A DNA stretch of 64,000 nucleotides, from the NCBI RefSeq assembly GCF_003402235.1, contig NZ_QEWO01000002.1, positions 620,001 to 684,000 on the forward strand, read 5' to 3'. Positions within the stretch are counted from its first letter, which is position 1, and every line of letters begins with the position of its first letter. Source of the DNA: Parahaliea mediterranea (GTDB lineage: Bacteria; Pseudomonadota; Gammaproteobacteria; Pseudomonadales; Halieaceae). Made by a program: the position numbers and the translations under genes. The notes under the pieces were generated by a model. The model had not been told where the DNA came from, searched no databases, and saw only the letters and a list, made by a program, of their open reading frames with translations. This document shows, piece after piece, positions 11,004 through 20,760 of the stretch.

Positions 11004-12102
11004 TTACAGCCCGCTTTTCAGCGAGGCTTCAATAAAGTCGTCCAGGTCGCCATCCAGCACCGACTGGCAGTTGCTGGTCTGCACCCCTGTGCGCAGGTCC
11101 TTGATGCGCGAATCGTCCAGCACGTAGGAGCGAATCTGGCTGCCCCAGCCAATATCGGACTTGCTCTCTTCCATGGCCTGCTTTTCGGCGCTGCGCTTGA
11201 GCATCTCCTGCTCGTACAGGCGCGCGCGCAGCATTTTCCAGGCCTTGTCGCGGTTCTGGTGCTGCGAGCGCTCGCTCTGGCAGGCCACCACAATGCCGCT
11301 CTCGATGTGGGTCAGGCGCACCGCGGAGTCGGTCTTGTTGACGTGCTGCCCGCCGGCGCCCGACGCCCGGTAGGTATCTTCACGCACCTGGGACTTGTCC
11401 ACTTCAATTTCGATGTTGTCGTCGATTTCCGGCGACACGAACACCGAGCTGAAGGAGGTGTGGCGTCGGTTGCCGGAATCGAAGGGCGACTTGCGCACCA
11501 GGCGGTGCACGCCGGTTTCGGTGCGCAGCCAGCCGAAGGCGTATTCCCCGGCAAAATGGATGGTGGCGCTCTTCACCCCGGCCACCTCGCCAGCGGAGAC
11601 TTCCTCCAGCGTGGTTTTGAAGCCGTGGGCCTCACCCCAGCGCAGGTACATGCGCAGCAGCATCTCGGCCCAGTCCTGGGCCTCGGTGCCGCCGGAGCCG
11701 GCCTGGATGTCCAGGAAGGCGTTGTTGGGGTCGTTCTCGCCGCTGAACATGCGCCGGAACTCCAACTGCTCCAGCGATTTCAGCAGGTTGTCGATATCGG
11801 CGGCAACTTCGGCAATTGTGCCCTCGTCGTCTTCCGCCGCGGCCATCTCCAGCAGGTCGGCGGCATCGCTGGTGCCGCCTTCCAGCTGCTCGATGGTGTG
11901 CACCACGGCCTCCAGCGAGGCCCGCTCGCGGCCCAGTTCCTGGGCCCGGTCCGGGTCGTCCCAGACGCTGGGCTCGGCCAGTTCTAATTCAACTTCTGCC
12001 AATCGGTCTTTGCGATTGGCGAAGTCAAAGATACCCCCTAAGCACGTCAGTGCGTGCCTCGATGTCCTTGAGGGTGTTCAGCAGCGGATTGATCTCAGCC
12101 AT
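11004..12102 (-). CDS. prfB: peptide chain release factor 2 with programmed +1 frameshift
   Basis: Recognises UAA and UGA stops and releases the finished peptide. The first 25 codons run from the ATG at 12102 to an in-frame TGA at 12027-12025. Translation continues in the +1 frame, which encodes the rest of the protein. The signal is complete: an internal AGGGGG ribosome-pairing sequence, then TAT, then CTTTGAC at the slip site. The merged protein has about 365 residues, with the anticodon-like SPF motif ([13 protein letters not shown]) and the catalytic GGQ loop ([13 protein letters not shown]). The residue before SGAGGQ is Ala, the common bacterial form. Autoregulation by RF2 level is the established role of this site. 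Confidence 0.97.
12024..12040 (-). promoter_or_regulatory. RF2 programmed frameshift site
   Basis: Minus-strand reading gives AGGGGG, TAT, CTT, TGA, C. The slippery CTT before the UGA and the purine-rich stimulator three bases upstream match the known RF2 autoregulatory element. When RF2 is scarce, ribosomes slip +1 and make more RF2. Confidence 0.97.
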
Positions 12103-12149
12103 GGTTGCGGTTCCTGTCAAAAAAGGCGCGCAGTTTACCTGAAAACCCT

Positions 12150-12165
12150 GCCCGCCTGCACGGGC
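12150..12165 (-). terminator. weak hairpin after the CueR-like gene
   Basis: GCCCG and CGGGC arms enclose six bases, followed on the minus strand by AGGGTTTTC. The stem has only five pairs and the T run is short, so this is a weak candidate terminator between the regulator and prfB. Confidence 0.3.
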
Positions 12166-12174
12166 GCCGTGGCG

Positions 12175-12567
12175 TCAACCCGCCCCGCTGAGGTCATCCA
12201 GAATGGCGCAGTCGGGGCCGTCGTCACCGCGGCAGCGCCGCGCCATATCGTCCAGCTGGCGCTGCATGGCCTTCAGCTGGGCGATGCGCTCACGCACCTG
12301 GCGGCTCTTCTGCTGCACCAGGTCGCGGGCCTGGGCGCTGTGGCGCCCCTGATCGCGCAGCAGCCCCAGCAGCTGGCGGCATTCGTCTAGGTCGAAGCCC
12401 ACCTGGCGGGCCCGGGACAGGAACTGCAGCTCTTCCAGATCGGCCGCGCGGTACTTGCGGTAACCGTTGTCGGCACGCTGGGGCGGCACTACCAGGCCAA
12501 TCTGCTCGTAGTAACGGATGGTTTTGGCGCTGAGGCCGCTGGCGCGGGCGGCCTGGGAGATATTCAT
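12175..12567 (-). CDS. cueR: MerR-family regulator, CueR-like copper sensor
   Basis: Cytosolic activator of 130 residues that would twist promoters with long spacers on binding Cu(I) or a related monovalent metal. The N-terminal winged helix reads MNISQAARASGLSAKTIRYY; a long dimerisation helix follows. The metal loop has two cysteines with seven residues between them (CRGDDGPDC), as in E. coli CueR, and a serine in HSAQA where CueR has its selectivity serine, so a +1 ion is expected. The ATG at 12567 has a strong GGAGGGG site; nine upstream codons are open but unlike the family. No copper ATPase, oxidase or chaperone is in the window. It follows recJ on the same strand. Confidence 0.85.
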   Translation of the reverse strand: MNISQAARASGLSAKTIRYYEQIGLVVPPQRADNGYRKYRAADLEELQFLSRARQVGFDLDECRQLLGLLRDQGRHSAQARDLVQQKSRQVRERIAQLKAMQRQLDDMARRCRGDDGPDCAILDDLSGAG

Positions 12568-12622
12568 AAGCCCCTCCAGAGTCAGTAGCAGCAAGAGGAT
12601 AAACCTTCCCGCTACGGGAGGG

Positions 12623-14380
12623 TCAAGGGGCGCGCTGCAGGAATTCGATCACCAGCTGCACATTGTGCTGGCCGCGAAATTCGTTGACGTCCAAGCGGTA
12701 GGCGGCCTCGATGGTATCCACCGTGGCATCCGGCCACTGCTCGGTATCCACGTTGAAGGCGATGGCGTCCACCACCGAGTCACTGCCCGGCAGGCCCAGC
12801 ACCAGCTTCAAGTGGCGCTCGCCCACAATGCGCTGGGACACCACCCGGAAGTGGCCGTCGAACAGGGGCTCTGGAAAGTGCTGCCCCCAGGGGCCGGCGT
12901 AGCGCAGGGCGGTGGCGGCCTCAAGGTCAAAATCCGCCGGCGCCAGCTCGCCGTCGGATTCCACAATGGCCTGCAGATCCACGGCGCTGGCGTGGCGCGC
13001 CACCTCCTCGACGAAGGCCCGGCTGAAATCCTCGTAATGGGCCCGGGGCAGGCTGAGGCCCGCGGCCATGGCGTGGCCACCGAACTTGCTGATCAGCCCC
13101 GGGTGGCGGGTCGCCACCGCGTCCAGCACATCGCGAATATGAATGCCCTGGATGGAGCGGGCAGAGCCCTTGATGTCCGCCCCCGCCGCGTCGGCGTTGG
13201 CAAAGGCAATGGTGGGCCGGTGCAGCCTGTCCTTTACCCGCGAGGCGAGAATACCGATCACCCCCTGGTGCCAGTCGGGGTCGAACAGGGTCATGGCCAG
13301 CGGCGGCTCGCCGCCGGCATCCAGGTCCAGCGCCGCCAGCATCTCCAGGGCCTGGCGCTCCATGCCGCGCTCGATGGTGCGCCGGTCCTGGTTGAGCTGG
13401 TGCAACTCGGCGGCGATGCGCCGGGCCGCGTGGGCGTCTTCGCTGAGCAGGCATTCAATACCGATGCTCATGTCGTCCAGGCGCCCGGCGGCGTTAAGGC
13501 GCGGCCCGGCGGCAAAGCCGAGGTCCGAGGCCACCACATTGTGGTAACGGCGGCCCGCCACTTCCAGCAGGGCGAGAATACCCGGGCGCGCCTCGCCGGC
13601 GCGAATGCGCCTGAGGCCGGCATCCACCAGAATGCGGTTGTTGTGATCCAGCGGCACCACGTCGGCCACGGTGCCAAGCGCCACCAGGTCCAGCGCCTCT
13701 GCCATGTTGGGCTCGCGCATGCCGCAGCGGGTGAACCAGTCCCGCCGGCGCAGTTCCGCCCGCAGCGCCAGCATCACATAGAAGATCACGCCAACACCCG
13801 CCAGCGCCTTGCTCGGGAAGCCGCAACCTGGCTGGTTGGGGTTGACGATAACCGCCGCGGCCGGCAACGCCCTGCCCGCCAGGTGATGGTCGGTGACCAG
13901 GGTGTCGATGCCGTGGGCGCTCGCCGCGGCAACGCCCTCGATGCTGGAGATGCCGTTGTCCACGGTGATGATCAGGTCGGGCTGGCGCTGGGCCGCCAGT
14001 TCGACGATTTCCGGGGTCAGGCCGTAGCCGTAGTCGAAACGGTTGGGCACCAGGTAGTCGACAAAGGCGGCGCCGAAGCGGCGCAGGGTTGTCACCGCCA
14101 GGGCGGTGCTGGTGGCGCCATCGGCGTCGAAGTCGCCCACAATCAGCAGCTTTTTGCGTGCGGCAATGGCATCCGCCAGCAGGGCGCCGGCGGCCTCGGC
14201 CCCCTGCAGGGCGGCGGGCGGCAGCAGGTGGGCCAGGCCAAGCTCCAGCTCCCAGGCGGATGCCACGCCGCGATTGCGATAGACCCGCCCCAGCAGGGGG
14301 TGCAGGCCCGGCGCGCTGAAGTCCGCCCCCGGCGCGCGGCGGCGAATCTGGCGCTGGGCGCGACTGGCGGCGCTACTCAC
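12623..14380 (-). CDS. recJ: single-stranded-DNA-specific 5'-3' exonuclease RecJ
   Basis: Degrades 5'-ended single-stranded DNA in recombination and mismatch repair. The product is 585 residues from a GTG start four bases past the thrC stop; E. coli RecJ has 577. The DHH phosphoesterase core shows DFDADGATS, TVDNGISS and VTDHHLAG. The DHHA1 domain contains the GGHAMAAG motif. The frame is open 14 codons further upstream inside thrC, but that segment is not conserved. It ends a dsbC-alaC-hom-thrC-recJ run seen in related genomes. Confidence 0.96.
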   Translation of the reverse strand: MSSAASRAQRQIRRRAPGADFSAPGLHPLLGRVYRNRGVASAWELELGLAHLLPPAALQGAEAAGALLADAIAARKKLLIVGDFDADGATSTALAVTTLRRFGAAFVDYLVPNRFDYGYGLTPEIVELAAQRQPDLIITVDNGISSIEGVAAASAHGIDTLVTDHHLAGRALPAAAVIVNPNQPGCGFPSKALAGVGVIFYVMLALRAELRRRDWFTRCGMREPNMAEALDLVALGTVADVVPLDHNNRILVDAGLRRIRAGEARPGILALLEVAGRRYHNVVASDLGFAAGPRLNAAGRLDDMSIGIECLLSEDAHAARRIAAELHQLNQDRRTIERGMERQALEMLAALDLDAGGEPPLAMTLFDPDWHQGVIGILASRVKDRLHRPTIAFANADAAGADIKGSARSIQGIHIRDVLDAVATRHPGLISKFGGHAMAAGLSLPRAHYEDFSRAFVEEVARHASAVDLQAIVESDGELAPADFDLEAATALRYAGPWGQHFPEPLFDGHFRVVSQRIVGERHLKLVLGLPGSDSVVDAIAFNVDTEQWPDATVDTIEAAYRLDVNEFRGQHNVQLVIEFLQRAP

Positions 14381-14384
14381 CCTC

Positions 14385-15782
14385 TCAGGCGCTGAGGTTG
14401 CCCGCCATAAAGCCCTGCACATCCGCCAGGGTATTGGGCAGGACTTCGCAGCGTTCCGGGCGCTCGAACAGGTCCGCCAGGTGCAGGGGCAGGCTGGGTG
14501 CCTGGGTAACGCCGGCCTTGGCCACGGCGTCGGGGAATTTGGCGGGATGGGCTGTTGCCAGGGTCACCACCGGCACCGCCGCCGGCAGGCCGGCGTTCAG
14601 CGCGGCGTTGACGCCAATGGCGCTGTGCGGGTCCAGTAGGTATTCGCACTGCTGCCAGGTGGCGGCAATCTGGGCGCAGGTTTCGTCGTCGGAAACCCGG
14701 TGGCTGCTGAACAGGCCCGCCGCGCGCTGCATGGCGCTGTCGGAAAAGCGGATATCGCCACTGTCAAAGCGCTGCATCAAATCGGCGATGGCCGCGCCAT
14801 CCCGGTCGTAGAGATCAAACAACAGGCGCTCAAAATTGCTGGATACGGTGATGTCCATGCTCGGCGACAGGGTGTGCTCCAGCGGCTGGCGGCCGTAGGT
14901 GCTGGTGGTCATCACCCGGTGCAGTACGTCATTGCTGTTGGTGGCAATGATCAGGCGCTCCACCGGCAGCCCCATGTTGCGCGCCAGGTAGCCTGCAAAG
15001 ATGTCGCCGAAGTTGCCGGTGGGCACGGAAAATGCCACCGAGCGAGCCGGCGCCCCCAGGGCGAGACCGGCGTAAAAGTAGTACACAATCTGGGCCATGA
15101 TGCGCGCCCAGTTGATGGAGTTTACCGCCACCAGGCTGCGATCCGCCGGCAGGAAGGACTTGTCGGCAAAGCTCGCCTTGACCATGGCCTGGCAGTCGTC
15201 GAAGTTACCCTGCACCGCCAGGTTGTGGATGTTGTCGCCGACCACGGTGGTCATCTGCCGGCGCTGCACGTCCGACACCCGCTGGTGCGGGTGCAGGATG
15301 AAGATATCGATGTTCTTGCAGCGCTTGCAGCCTTCGATGGCGGCGGAACCGGTGTCACCGGAGGTGGCGCCCATAATCACCACCTTCTGGTGGCGGCGCT
15401 CCAGTACGTAGTCAAGCAAGCGCCCGAGCAATTGCAGGGCGAAGTCCTTGAAGGCCAGGGTCGGGCCGTGGAACAGTTCCAGCACCCACTGGTTGGCGCC
15501 GATCTGCACCATGGGCGCCACCGCGTTATGGCGGAACTCGGCATAGGTGTCGTCAATCAGGGCTTTGAGGTCATCCGCCGGGATGCTGCCGGCCACGAAG
15601 GGCTCGATAATGCGCAGCGCCAGCGCCGGGTAATCCAGCGCGGCCATGTCGCGCAGCTCACTGGCGCTGAAGGTGGGCAGGGATTCGGGCACATAAAGGC
15701 CGCCGTCGCTGGCCAGGCCCGTCAGCAGGACCTCTTCAAAACTGAGTGCGGGGGCCTGGCCCCGGGTGCTGATGTACTTCAC
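14385..15782 (-). CDS. thrC: threonine synthase
   Basis: PLP enzyme that converts O-phosphohomoserine to threonine. It has 465 residues from the GTG that begins MKYISTRG, the standard family N-terminus. The PLP lysine lies in TLAFKDFALQ, and the phosphate-binding and activity motifs MGATSGDTGSAA and VPTGNFGD are clear. An alternative TTG at 15827 overlapping the hom stop would add 15 unconserved residues. It is followed four bases later by recJ and preceded by hom after a 41-base gap, so hom and thrC are probably co-transcribed. Confidence 0.97.
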   Translation of the reverse strand: MKYISTRGQAPALSFEEVLLTGLASDGGLYVPESLPTFSASELRDMAALDYPALALRIIEPFVAGSIPADDLKALIDDTYAEFRHNAVAPMVQIGANQWVLELFHGPTLAFKDFALQLLGRLLDYVLERRHQKVVIMGATSGDTGSAAIEGCKRCKNIDIFILHPHQRVSDVQRRQMTTVVGDNIHNLAVQGNFDDCQAMVKASFADKSFLPADRSLVAVNSINWARIMAQIVYYFYAGLALGAPARSVAFSVPTGNFGDIFAGYLARNMGLPVERLIIATNSNDVLHRVMTTSTYGRQPLEHTLSPSMDITVSSNFERLLFDLYDRDGAAIADLMQRFDSGDIRFSDSAMQRAAGLFSSHRVSDDETCAQIAATWQQCEYLLDPHSAIGVNAALNAGLPAAVPVVTLATAHPAKFPDAVAKAGVTQAPSLPLHLADLFERPERCEVLPNTLADVQGFMAGNLSA

Positions 15783-15823
15783 GTCTGCTACCTGTCTTGT
15801 TCGCTGCGTCGGCGCTGGCCGGC

Positions 15824-17131
15824 TCAACCGTCCAGCTCTTCCACCCGGATACGGGAAATACTGTTGCTGATGCTGTCGAGGGCTTCCATGCGTGTTACCG
15901 CCTCGTCGACCTTGCCCTGGGCGGCGTGGCTGGTGAGCACAATCACCGGCACGCGGGTGGCCCCGGGGGGCGGCGCCTTCTGGATAATGGCCTCGATGCT
16001 GATGCCGAGGTCGCTGAGTATGGTGGCTACTTTTGACAGTACACCTGGCTTGTCTTCCGCCTCGATGCGCAGGTACCAGGGGGTCACCACATCGGCCATG
16101 GGCACAATGGGCAGGTCGCGCAGGGCATCGTCCGCCACCGACAGCGACGGCACGCGGTTTTCCTGCTCGGCGCTGATATCCCGGGCTAGGTCCACCAGAT
16201 CCGCCACTACCGCAGAGGCGGTGGGCGCGGCGCCGGCGCCGGCACCGTAGTACAGGGTCGGGCCCACGGCGCTGCCTTCCACCAGCACGGCATTCTTGAC
16301 GCCGTTGACGTTGGCCAGCAGGCGCTCTTTGGGGATCAATGTGGGGTGCACGCGCAGCTCCACACCGGCGGCGCTCTGCTTGGCCACCCCCAGGTGCTTG
16401 ACCCGGTAGCCAAGCTCCTCGGCATAGTCCATGTCCTGGGGCGTCAGGCGGGTGATGCCCTCGGTGTACACCGACTCGAACTGCAGGGGAATACCAAAGG
16501 CCAAAGAGGCCAGAATCACCAGCTTGTGGGCGGCGTCGATGCCCTCCACGTCAAAGGTGGGGTCGGCCTCGGCGTAACCCAGGGCCTGGGCCTCGGCCAG
16601 CACGTCGGAGAATTCGCGGCCGTGGTCGCGCATTTCGCTGAGAATGAAGTTGCCGGTGCCGTTGATAATGCCCGCCAACCACTCAATGCGGTTGCCCGCC
16701 AGGCCCTCGCGCAGGGCCTTGATGATGGGAATGCCACCAGCCACGGCCGCCTCGTAGCGCACGGCGACGCCGTGCTCTGCCGCCAGGGCGAAAATGTCGT
16801 TGCCATGCTCGGCAATCAGGGCCTTGTTGGCGGTGACAATGTGCTTGCCGTTGCGGATAGCGGTTTCCACCAGCTCCCGCGCCACGGTGGTGCCGCCGAT
16901 CAGCTCCACCACAATGTCCACGTCTTCGTCGCGGGCGACATCAAAGATATCGCGGCTGACCCGAGTGGTGCTGAGGTCGCACAAGGGGTTGTCGCGACGC
17001 GCGCCCACCAGGCTCACTTCCAGCGGCGCCTGGGCGCGGGCGGCGATTTCCGCGGCGTTTTCACGCAGTACATTGAAGGTACCGCCACCGACGGTACCCA
17101 GGCCACACAGGCCGATTTTTACAGGTTTCAA
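15824..17131 (-). CDS. hom: homoserine dehydrogenase
   Basis: Reduces aspartate semialdehyde to homoserine, the branch point toward threonine and methionine. The product is 435 residues. It contains an NAD(P)-binding motif GLCGLGTVGGGT, the catalytic domain with GIINGTGNFIL and EADPTFDVEGIDAAHK, and a C-terminal ACT domain (about 350-430) for threonine feedback. It is monofunctional, with no aspartokinase domain. The start is a TTG preceded by AGGTG; the protein begins MKPVKIGLCGLG, identical in style to pseudomonad Hom, which supports the unusual codon. Confidence 0.97.
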   Translation of the reverse strand: MKPVKIGLCGLGTVGGGTFNVLRENAAEIAARAQAPLEVSLVGARRDNPLCDLSTTRVSRDIFDVARDEDVDIVVELIGGTTVARELVETAIRNGKHIVTANKALIAEHGNDIFALAAEHGVAVRYEAAVAGGIPIIKALREGLAGNRIEWLAGIINGTGNFILSEMRDHGREFSDVLAEAQALGYAEADPTFDVEGIDAAHKLVILASLAFGIPLQFESVYTEGITRLTPQDMDYAEELGYRVKHLGVAKQSAAGVELRVHPTLIPKERLLANVNGVKNAVLVEGSAVGPTLYYGAGAGAAPTASAVVADLVDLARDISAEQENRVPSLSVADDALRDLPIVPMADVVTPWYLRIEAEDKPGVLSKVATILSDLGISIEAIIQKAPPPGATRVPVIVLTSHAAQGKVDEAVTRMEALDSISNSISRIRVEELDG

Positions 17132-17167
17132 GCTACACCTACTTACTCGTGATCACAGGGCCGGCCA

Positions 17168-18364
17168 TCAGGCCGGGATGGCGCCGTCCTGCTTGAACAT
17201 GCGCCGGATATTGCGAATGGCCTGGCGGGTGCGGTGCTCGTTCTCGATCAGGCCAAAGCGTACATAGCCTTCACCGTATTCACCGAAGCCGACACCGGGC
17301 GATACCGCCACCTTGGCTTCTTCCAGCAGTTTTTTGCTGAATTCCAGCGAGCCCATTTCGCGGTAGAACGCCGGCAACTGCGCCCACACAAACATGGTGG
17401 CCTTGGGCGGGGTCACCGGCCAGCCGGCGGAGTTCAAGCCGCCGCACAGCACGTCACGCCGCGATTTGTACATGGCGTTGATCTCGGCAACGCAGCTCTG
17501 ATCACCCTCCAGCGCGGCGATGGCCGCCACCTGGATGGGGGTGAACATACCGTAATCGAGGTAGGACTTCATCCGCGCCAGGGCCCCCACCAGCTCCGGG
17601 TTGCCGCAGCAGAAGCCCACCCGCCAGCCCGGCATGTTGTAGCTTTTGGACATGCTGAAGAATTCAACCGCGATGTCCCGCGCGCCTTCCACCTGCAGGA
17701 TGGAGGGGGCCACGTAGCCATCGAAACACAGGTCGGCATAGGCCAGGTCGTGCACGACCCAGATTTCGTGCTCGCGGGCAATGGCCACGACCTTCTCGAA
17801 GAAGTCCAACTCCACACAGTGGCCGGTGGGGTTGGAAGGAAAACTCAGCACCAGCATCTTGGGCCGGGGCCAGCTGTTGCGAATGGCGTTTTCCAGCTCT
17901 TCAAAGAAGGCCTGTTCGCTGTCGGCCATGGGCACGTGGCGAATGTCGGCACCGGAAATCACAAAGCCGTAGGGGTGAATCGGATAGGCCGGGTTCGGCA
18001 CCAGAATCGCATCGCCCGGGCCGGTGGTGGCCAAAGCCAGGTGGGCCAGGCCCTCTTTCGAGCCAAGGGTGACAATGGCTTCGCTGGCGGGGTCAAGCGT
18101 CACGCTATAGCGGCGCTGGTACCAGTCGCAAATCGCCTTGCGCAGGCGGGGGATACCCTTGGACTGGGAGTAGCGATGGGTGTCGCCGCGGCGGGCGGTT
18201 TCCACCAGTTTGTCGACGATGTGGGACGGCGTGGGCTGGTCGGGGTTGCCCATGCCAAAATCGATGACGTCCTCCCCCGCCGCGCGCGCCTTCTGCTTCA
18301 GCTCGCCGATAATATTGAACACATAGGGGGGCAGGCGCTGAATGCGCTGAAACTGGCTTTCCAC
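17168..18364 (-). CDS. alaC: alanine transaminase (AlaC-type, class I/II aminotransferase)
   Basis: PLP-dependent transaminase that makes alanine from pyruvate and glutamate. The catalytic lysine is in [17 protein letters not shown]. The N-terminal signature [14 protein letters not shown] and the segment [15 protein letters not shown] match E. coli AlaC closely, as do the motif [12 protein letters not shown] and the total length. The start is uncertain: the GTG at 18364 gives [16 protein letters not shown] (398 residues), while a TTG at 18412 would add 16. It lies between dsbC and hom on the same strand, 36 bases before hom, and is probably part of that amino-acid operon. Confidence 0.92.
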   Translation of the reverse strand: MESQFQRIQRLPPYVFNIIGELKQKARAAGEDVIDFGMGNPDQPTPSHIVDKLVETARRGDTHRYSQSKGIPRLRKAICDWYQRRYSVTLDPASEAIVTLGSKEGLAHLALATTGPGDAILVPNPAYPIHPYGFVISGADIRHVPMADSEQAFFEELENAIRNSWPRPKMLVLSFPSNPTGHCVELDFFEKVVAIAREHEIWVVHDLAYADLCFDGYVAPSILQVEGARDIAVEFFSMSKSYNMPGWRVGFCCGNPELVGALARMKSYLDYGMFTPIQVAAIAALEGDQSCVAEINAMYKSRRDVLCGGLNSAGWPVTPPKATMFVWAQLPAFYREMGSLEFSKKLLEEAKVAVSPGVGFGEYGEGYVRFGLIENEHRTRQAIRNIRRMFKQDGAIPA

Positions 18365-18516
18365 GTCGACAGGGTCCGATCGAATGCCGCCCTCAGGCGG
18401 CGGGGTTGTCAAAAAAGGTGGGAAACAGTACTGAGTCCACCGGGGGCTGTCAACGCGCCCGGTGGCAATAGCGACAAAAGCCAGTTATTTGAGCCGCGAC
18501 GCCTCGCAGCCCGGCC

Positions 18517-19266
18517 TTACTTGAGCCCCAGGGTCACCATCAGTTCATCCGCACTCTGGTAGCCGGGGATCATCTGCCCGGTCTGGGTGATGATGGCCGG
18601 CGTGCCGCGCACCCCCAGTTCCTGGCCCAGGGCGTACTCCGCGGCAATCGGGTTACCGGTACAGACGTTGTCCGGCACCGCTTCGCGGTTTTTCAGCTTG
18701 GTGAGGGTGTCCTGCGGGTCGTCGGCGCACCAGGCGCTAGCCAGTTGGCGAAAGCCCGGGGAGCCGATACCGGCCCGCGGGTAGGCCAGGTAGCGCACTT
18801 CCACGCCGCGCTTGTTCAGCTCCGGCACCTCTTTGTGCAGCTTCTGGCAGTAAAAACAGGTGACGTCGGTGAACACGGTAATGTGCGCCCGGGCCTCACC
18901 CTCGGGTGCAAAAATGATCATATCGTCGGGGCTGACCTCCGCCAGGCGCTCCAGGCGCAGGCTGTCGCGGCGCTTCTCGGCCAGGTTCACATAGCCCTGG
19001 GGGCCGACGGTAAACAGGTCGCCCACCACAAAGTAATCGCCCTTGGCGGTGGCATAGACCAGCGGGCCGTTGGCGAACTGCACTTCGTACATGCCGGGCA
19101 GCTCGCTGGTGGAAACCGACTCGATCCTGAGTCCAGTGGACTGCACTTCCATCGTGGCGCGCAGTTTGTCGGCCACCGCCTTGTCCACCGGCTCGCCCGC
19201 CTGGACCCCACCGGCAATCAGCGTGCTGGCAGCGGCCACAAAAGCGGCGATTTTTCGTAAGGTCAT
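18517..19266 (-). CDS. dsbC: thiol:disulfide interchange protein DsbC
   Basis: Periplasmic disulfide isomerase of 249 residues. A signal peptide ends near VQAGEP (residue 23). A dimerisation domain follows, then the thioredoxin fold with active-site pair C137-C140 (CFYC, where E. coli has CGYC) and the cis-proline motif RGTPAII. A second, structural cysteine pair (SAWC ... DNVC) is kept. It is the first gene of the dsbC-alaC-hom-thrC-recJ run. A 276-base gap separates it from rplS, where I see only the rplS terminator and no further gene. Confidence 0.96.
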   Translation of the reverse strand: MTLRKIAAFVAAASTLIAGGVQAGEPVDKAVADKLRATMEVQSTGLRIESVSTSELPGMYEVQFANGPLVYATAKGDYFVVGDLFTVGPQGYVNLAEKRRDSLRLERLAEVSPDDMIIFAPEGEARAHITVFTDVTCFYCQKLHKEVPELNKRGVEVRYLAYPRAGIGSPGFRQLASAWCADDPQDTLTKLKNREAVPDNVCTGNPIAAEYALGQELGVRGTPAIITQTGQMIPGYQSADELMVTLGLK

Positions 19267-19494
19267 AGTCGTTCCCCTGTTCGCCCACAGGCGGTTGTCA
19301 TAGTGCGCAGGCTTTGAGCCCGCTATCGCTTATTAGTTCCTCACTGCCGGCGCCACAGCGCTCAGGCCCGGGTTGAGGGGTAAAAGGCGCCGCAACAGCG
19401 CCCAGTAAAAAAGAACCGAGAGTGCAAAGAGTGTAATACGAAGCACTGGGAAAATCTCGGCGTCGCCCGGCGAAACGCTGCCCCGCCACACAAC

Positions 19495-19519
19495 GAAAAA
19501 GCGGCCACAGGGGCCGCTT
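19495..19519 (-). terminator. rplS intrinsic terminator
   Basis: Minus-strand stem AAGCGGCC / GGCCGCTT around a five-base loop, followed directly by TTTTTCG, 24 bases after the rplS stop. A classic rho-independent terminator closing the rpsP-rimM-trmD-rplS operon. Confidence 0.85.
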
Positions 19520-19542
19520 GAGATACTGCTTTGGATACCGGC

Positions 19543-19899
19543 TTAGTTGGCCAGCTTTTCCTTGATGCGCGCCGCCTTGCCGCTCAGCTCGCGCAGGTAG
19601 TACAGCTTGGCCTGGCGCACGTCGCCGCGACGCTTGACGCTGATGCTGTCCACCAGGGGGCTGTAGGTCTGGAAGGTACGCTCAACGCCCACACCGTGGG
19701 AGATTTTGCGCACGGTGAACGCGGAGTTCAGGCCGCGATTGCGCTTGCCGATAACAACGCCTTCAAACGCCTGCAGACGCTCGCGGTTGCCTTCCTTTAC
19801 CTTCACCTGCACAACCACGGTGTCACCCGGGCTGAACTCAGGCAGTTCTTTTTGCATCTGTTCAGCGTTCAGCTGAGAGATAATCTTGTTGGTGCTCAT
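19543..19899 (-). CDS. rplS: 50S ribosomal protein L19
   Basis: Component of the large ribosomal subunit near the 30S interface. The product is 118 residues, the standard length, starting [15 protein letters not shown] after an AGGAG site. The motif [20 protein letters not shown] and the tail [15 protein letters not shown] are typical. It is the last gene of the rpsP-rimM-trmD-rplS operon, 44 bases after trmD, and a strong terminator follows. Confidence 0.98.
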   Translation of the reverse strand: MSTNKIISQLNAEQMQKELPEFSPGDTVVVQVKVKEGNRERLQAFEGVVIGKRNRGLNSAFTVRKISHGVGVERTFQTYSPLVDSISVKRRGDVRQAKLYYLRELSGKAARIKEKLAN

Positions 19900-19943
19900 G
19901 GTGCGCTCCTGTCGTATCAAACTCGTAGCTTCACAGCTAGCGA

Positions 19944-20714
19944 TCAATTAAAACCGGTATCAACGGCCGTCCGCTCTGCGCGGTACTGGGCCAGTAGTTC
20001 CTCTTCCTCGGGCGTCATCGCCCTGCCCTTAAGCAGGTCCGGGCGACGCTCCAGTGTGCGTCCCAGTGCCTGCTTCAGGCGCCAGCGGCGGATCTTCTCG
20101 TGATCCCCGCTGAGCAATATTTCCGGCACTGCCCTGCCCGCAAACTGCTCGGGCCGGGTGTAGTGCGGGCAGTCCAGCAGGCCGTTGGCGTAGGAATCCT
20201 CCTCCGCCGAGGCCTCGTGGCCCAGCACTCCGGGCAACTGGCGTGTCACCGCATCGATGACCACCATGGCGGCCAGTTCGCCGCCACTCAGTACGTAGTC
20301 GCCGATGGAGAGCTCTTCATCCACCTCGGTCTCTATCAGGCGCTCATCCACGCCCTCGTAGCGACCGGCGACCAGAATCAGGGCGTCCTGCTGCGCCAGT
20401 TCCACCGCCCGGCGGTGATCAAAGCGCCTGCCCTGGGGCGAGAGATAGATAACACGGGCCCTGCCCCTGTCACCCTGCTCCGCCACCGCCCTTGCAGCGG
20501 CAATGGCCTGCTGCAAGGGGTCTATCTTCATCAACATGCCCGGGCCGCCGCCGTAGGGCCTGTCATCCACCGTGCGATGCCGGTCCACGGTGTAGTCGCG
20601 CGGGTTGCTGTGGCTCACTGCCACCAGCCCCTGCTTCACTGCCCGACCGGTCACACCGTGCTCGGTCACTGCACTGAACATCTCCGGGAACAGGCTTACC
20701 AGTGCAATATGCAT
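19944..20714 (-). CDS. trmD: tRNA (guanine-N1)-methyltransferase
   Basis: Adds a methyl group to G37 next to the anticodon, which prevents frameshifting. The product is 256 residues and begins [20 protein letters not shown] after GGAGCGGGG. The SPOUT knot appears in YLSPQGRRF and [12 protein letters not shown], with [14 protein letters not shown]. It stands 46 bases after rimM, in the conserved order. Confidence 0.98.
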   Translation of the reverse strand: MHIALVSLFPEMFSAVTEHGVTGRAVKQGLVAVSHSNPRDYTVDRHRTVDDRPYGGGPGMLMKIDPLQQAIAAARAVAEQGDRGRARVIYLSPQGRRFDHRRAVELAQQDALILVAGRYEGVDERLIETEVDEELSIGDYVLSGGELAAMVVIDAVTRQLPGVLGHEASAEEDSYANGLLDCPHYTRPEQFAGRAVPEILLSGDHEKIRRWRLKQALGRTLERRPDLLKGRAMTPEEEELLAQYRAERTAVDTGFN

Positions 20715-20760
20715 TGTGCCCCGCTCCCTGCGCTCATCCGTGGCGGGACTGGGCACCCGG

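Noticed and set aside
12025-12027. Premature stop in prfB as a sign of a pseudogene
   Set aside because: It is the programmed +1 frameshift with its complete stimulatory signal.
12518-14395. Long plus-strand frame opposite recJ
   Set aside because: Shadow of recJ with biased His/Gln/Gly composition and no domain.
19267-19542. Small minus-strand frame between dsbC and rplS
   Set aside because: It overlaps the rplS terminator, has no ribosome site and no recognisable sequence.
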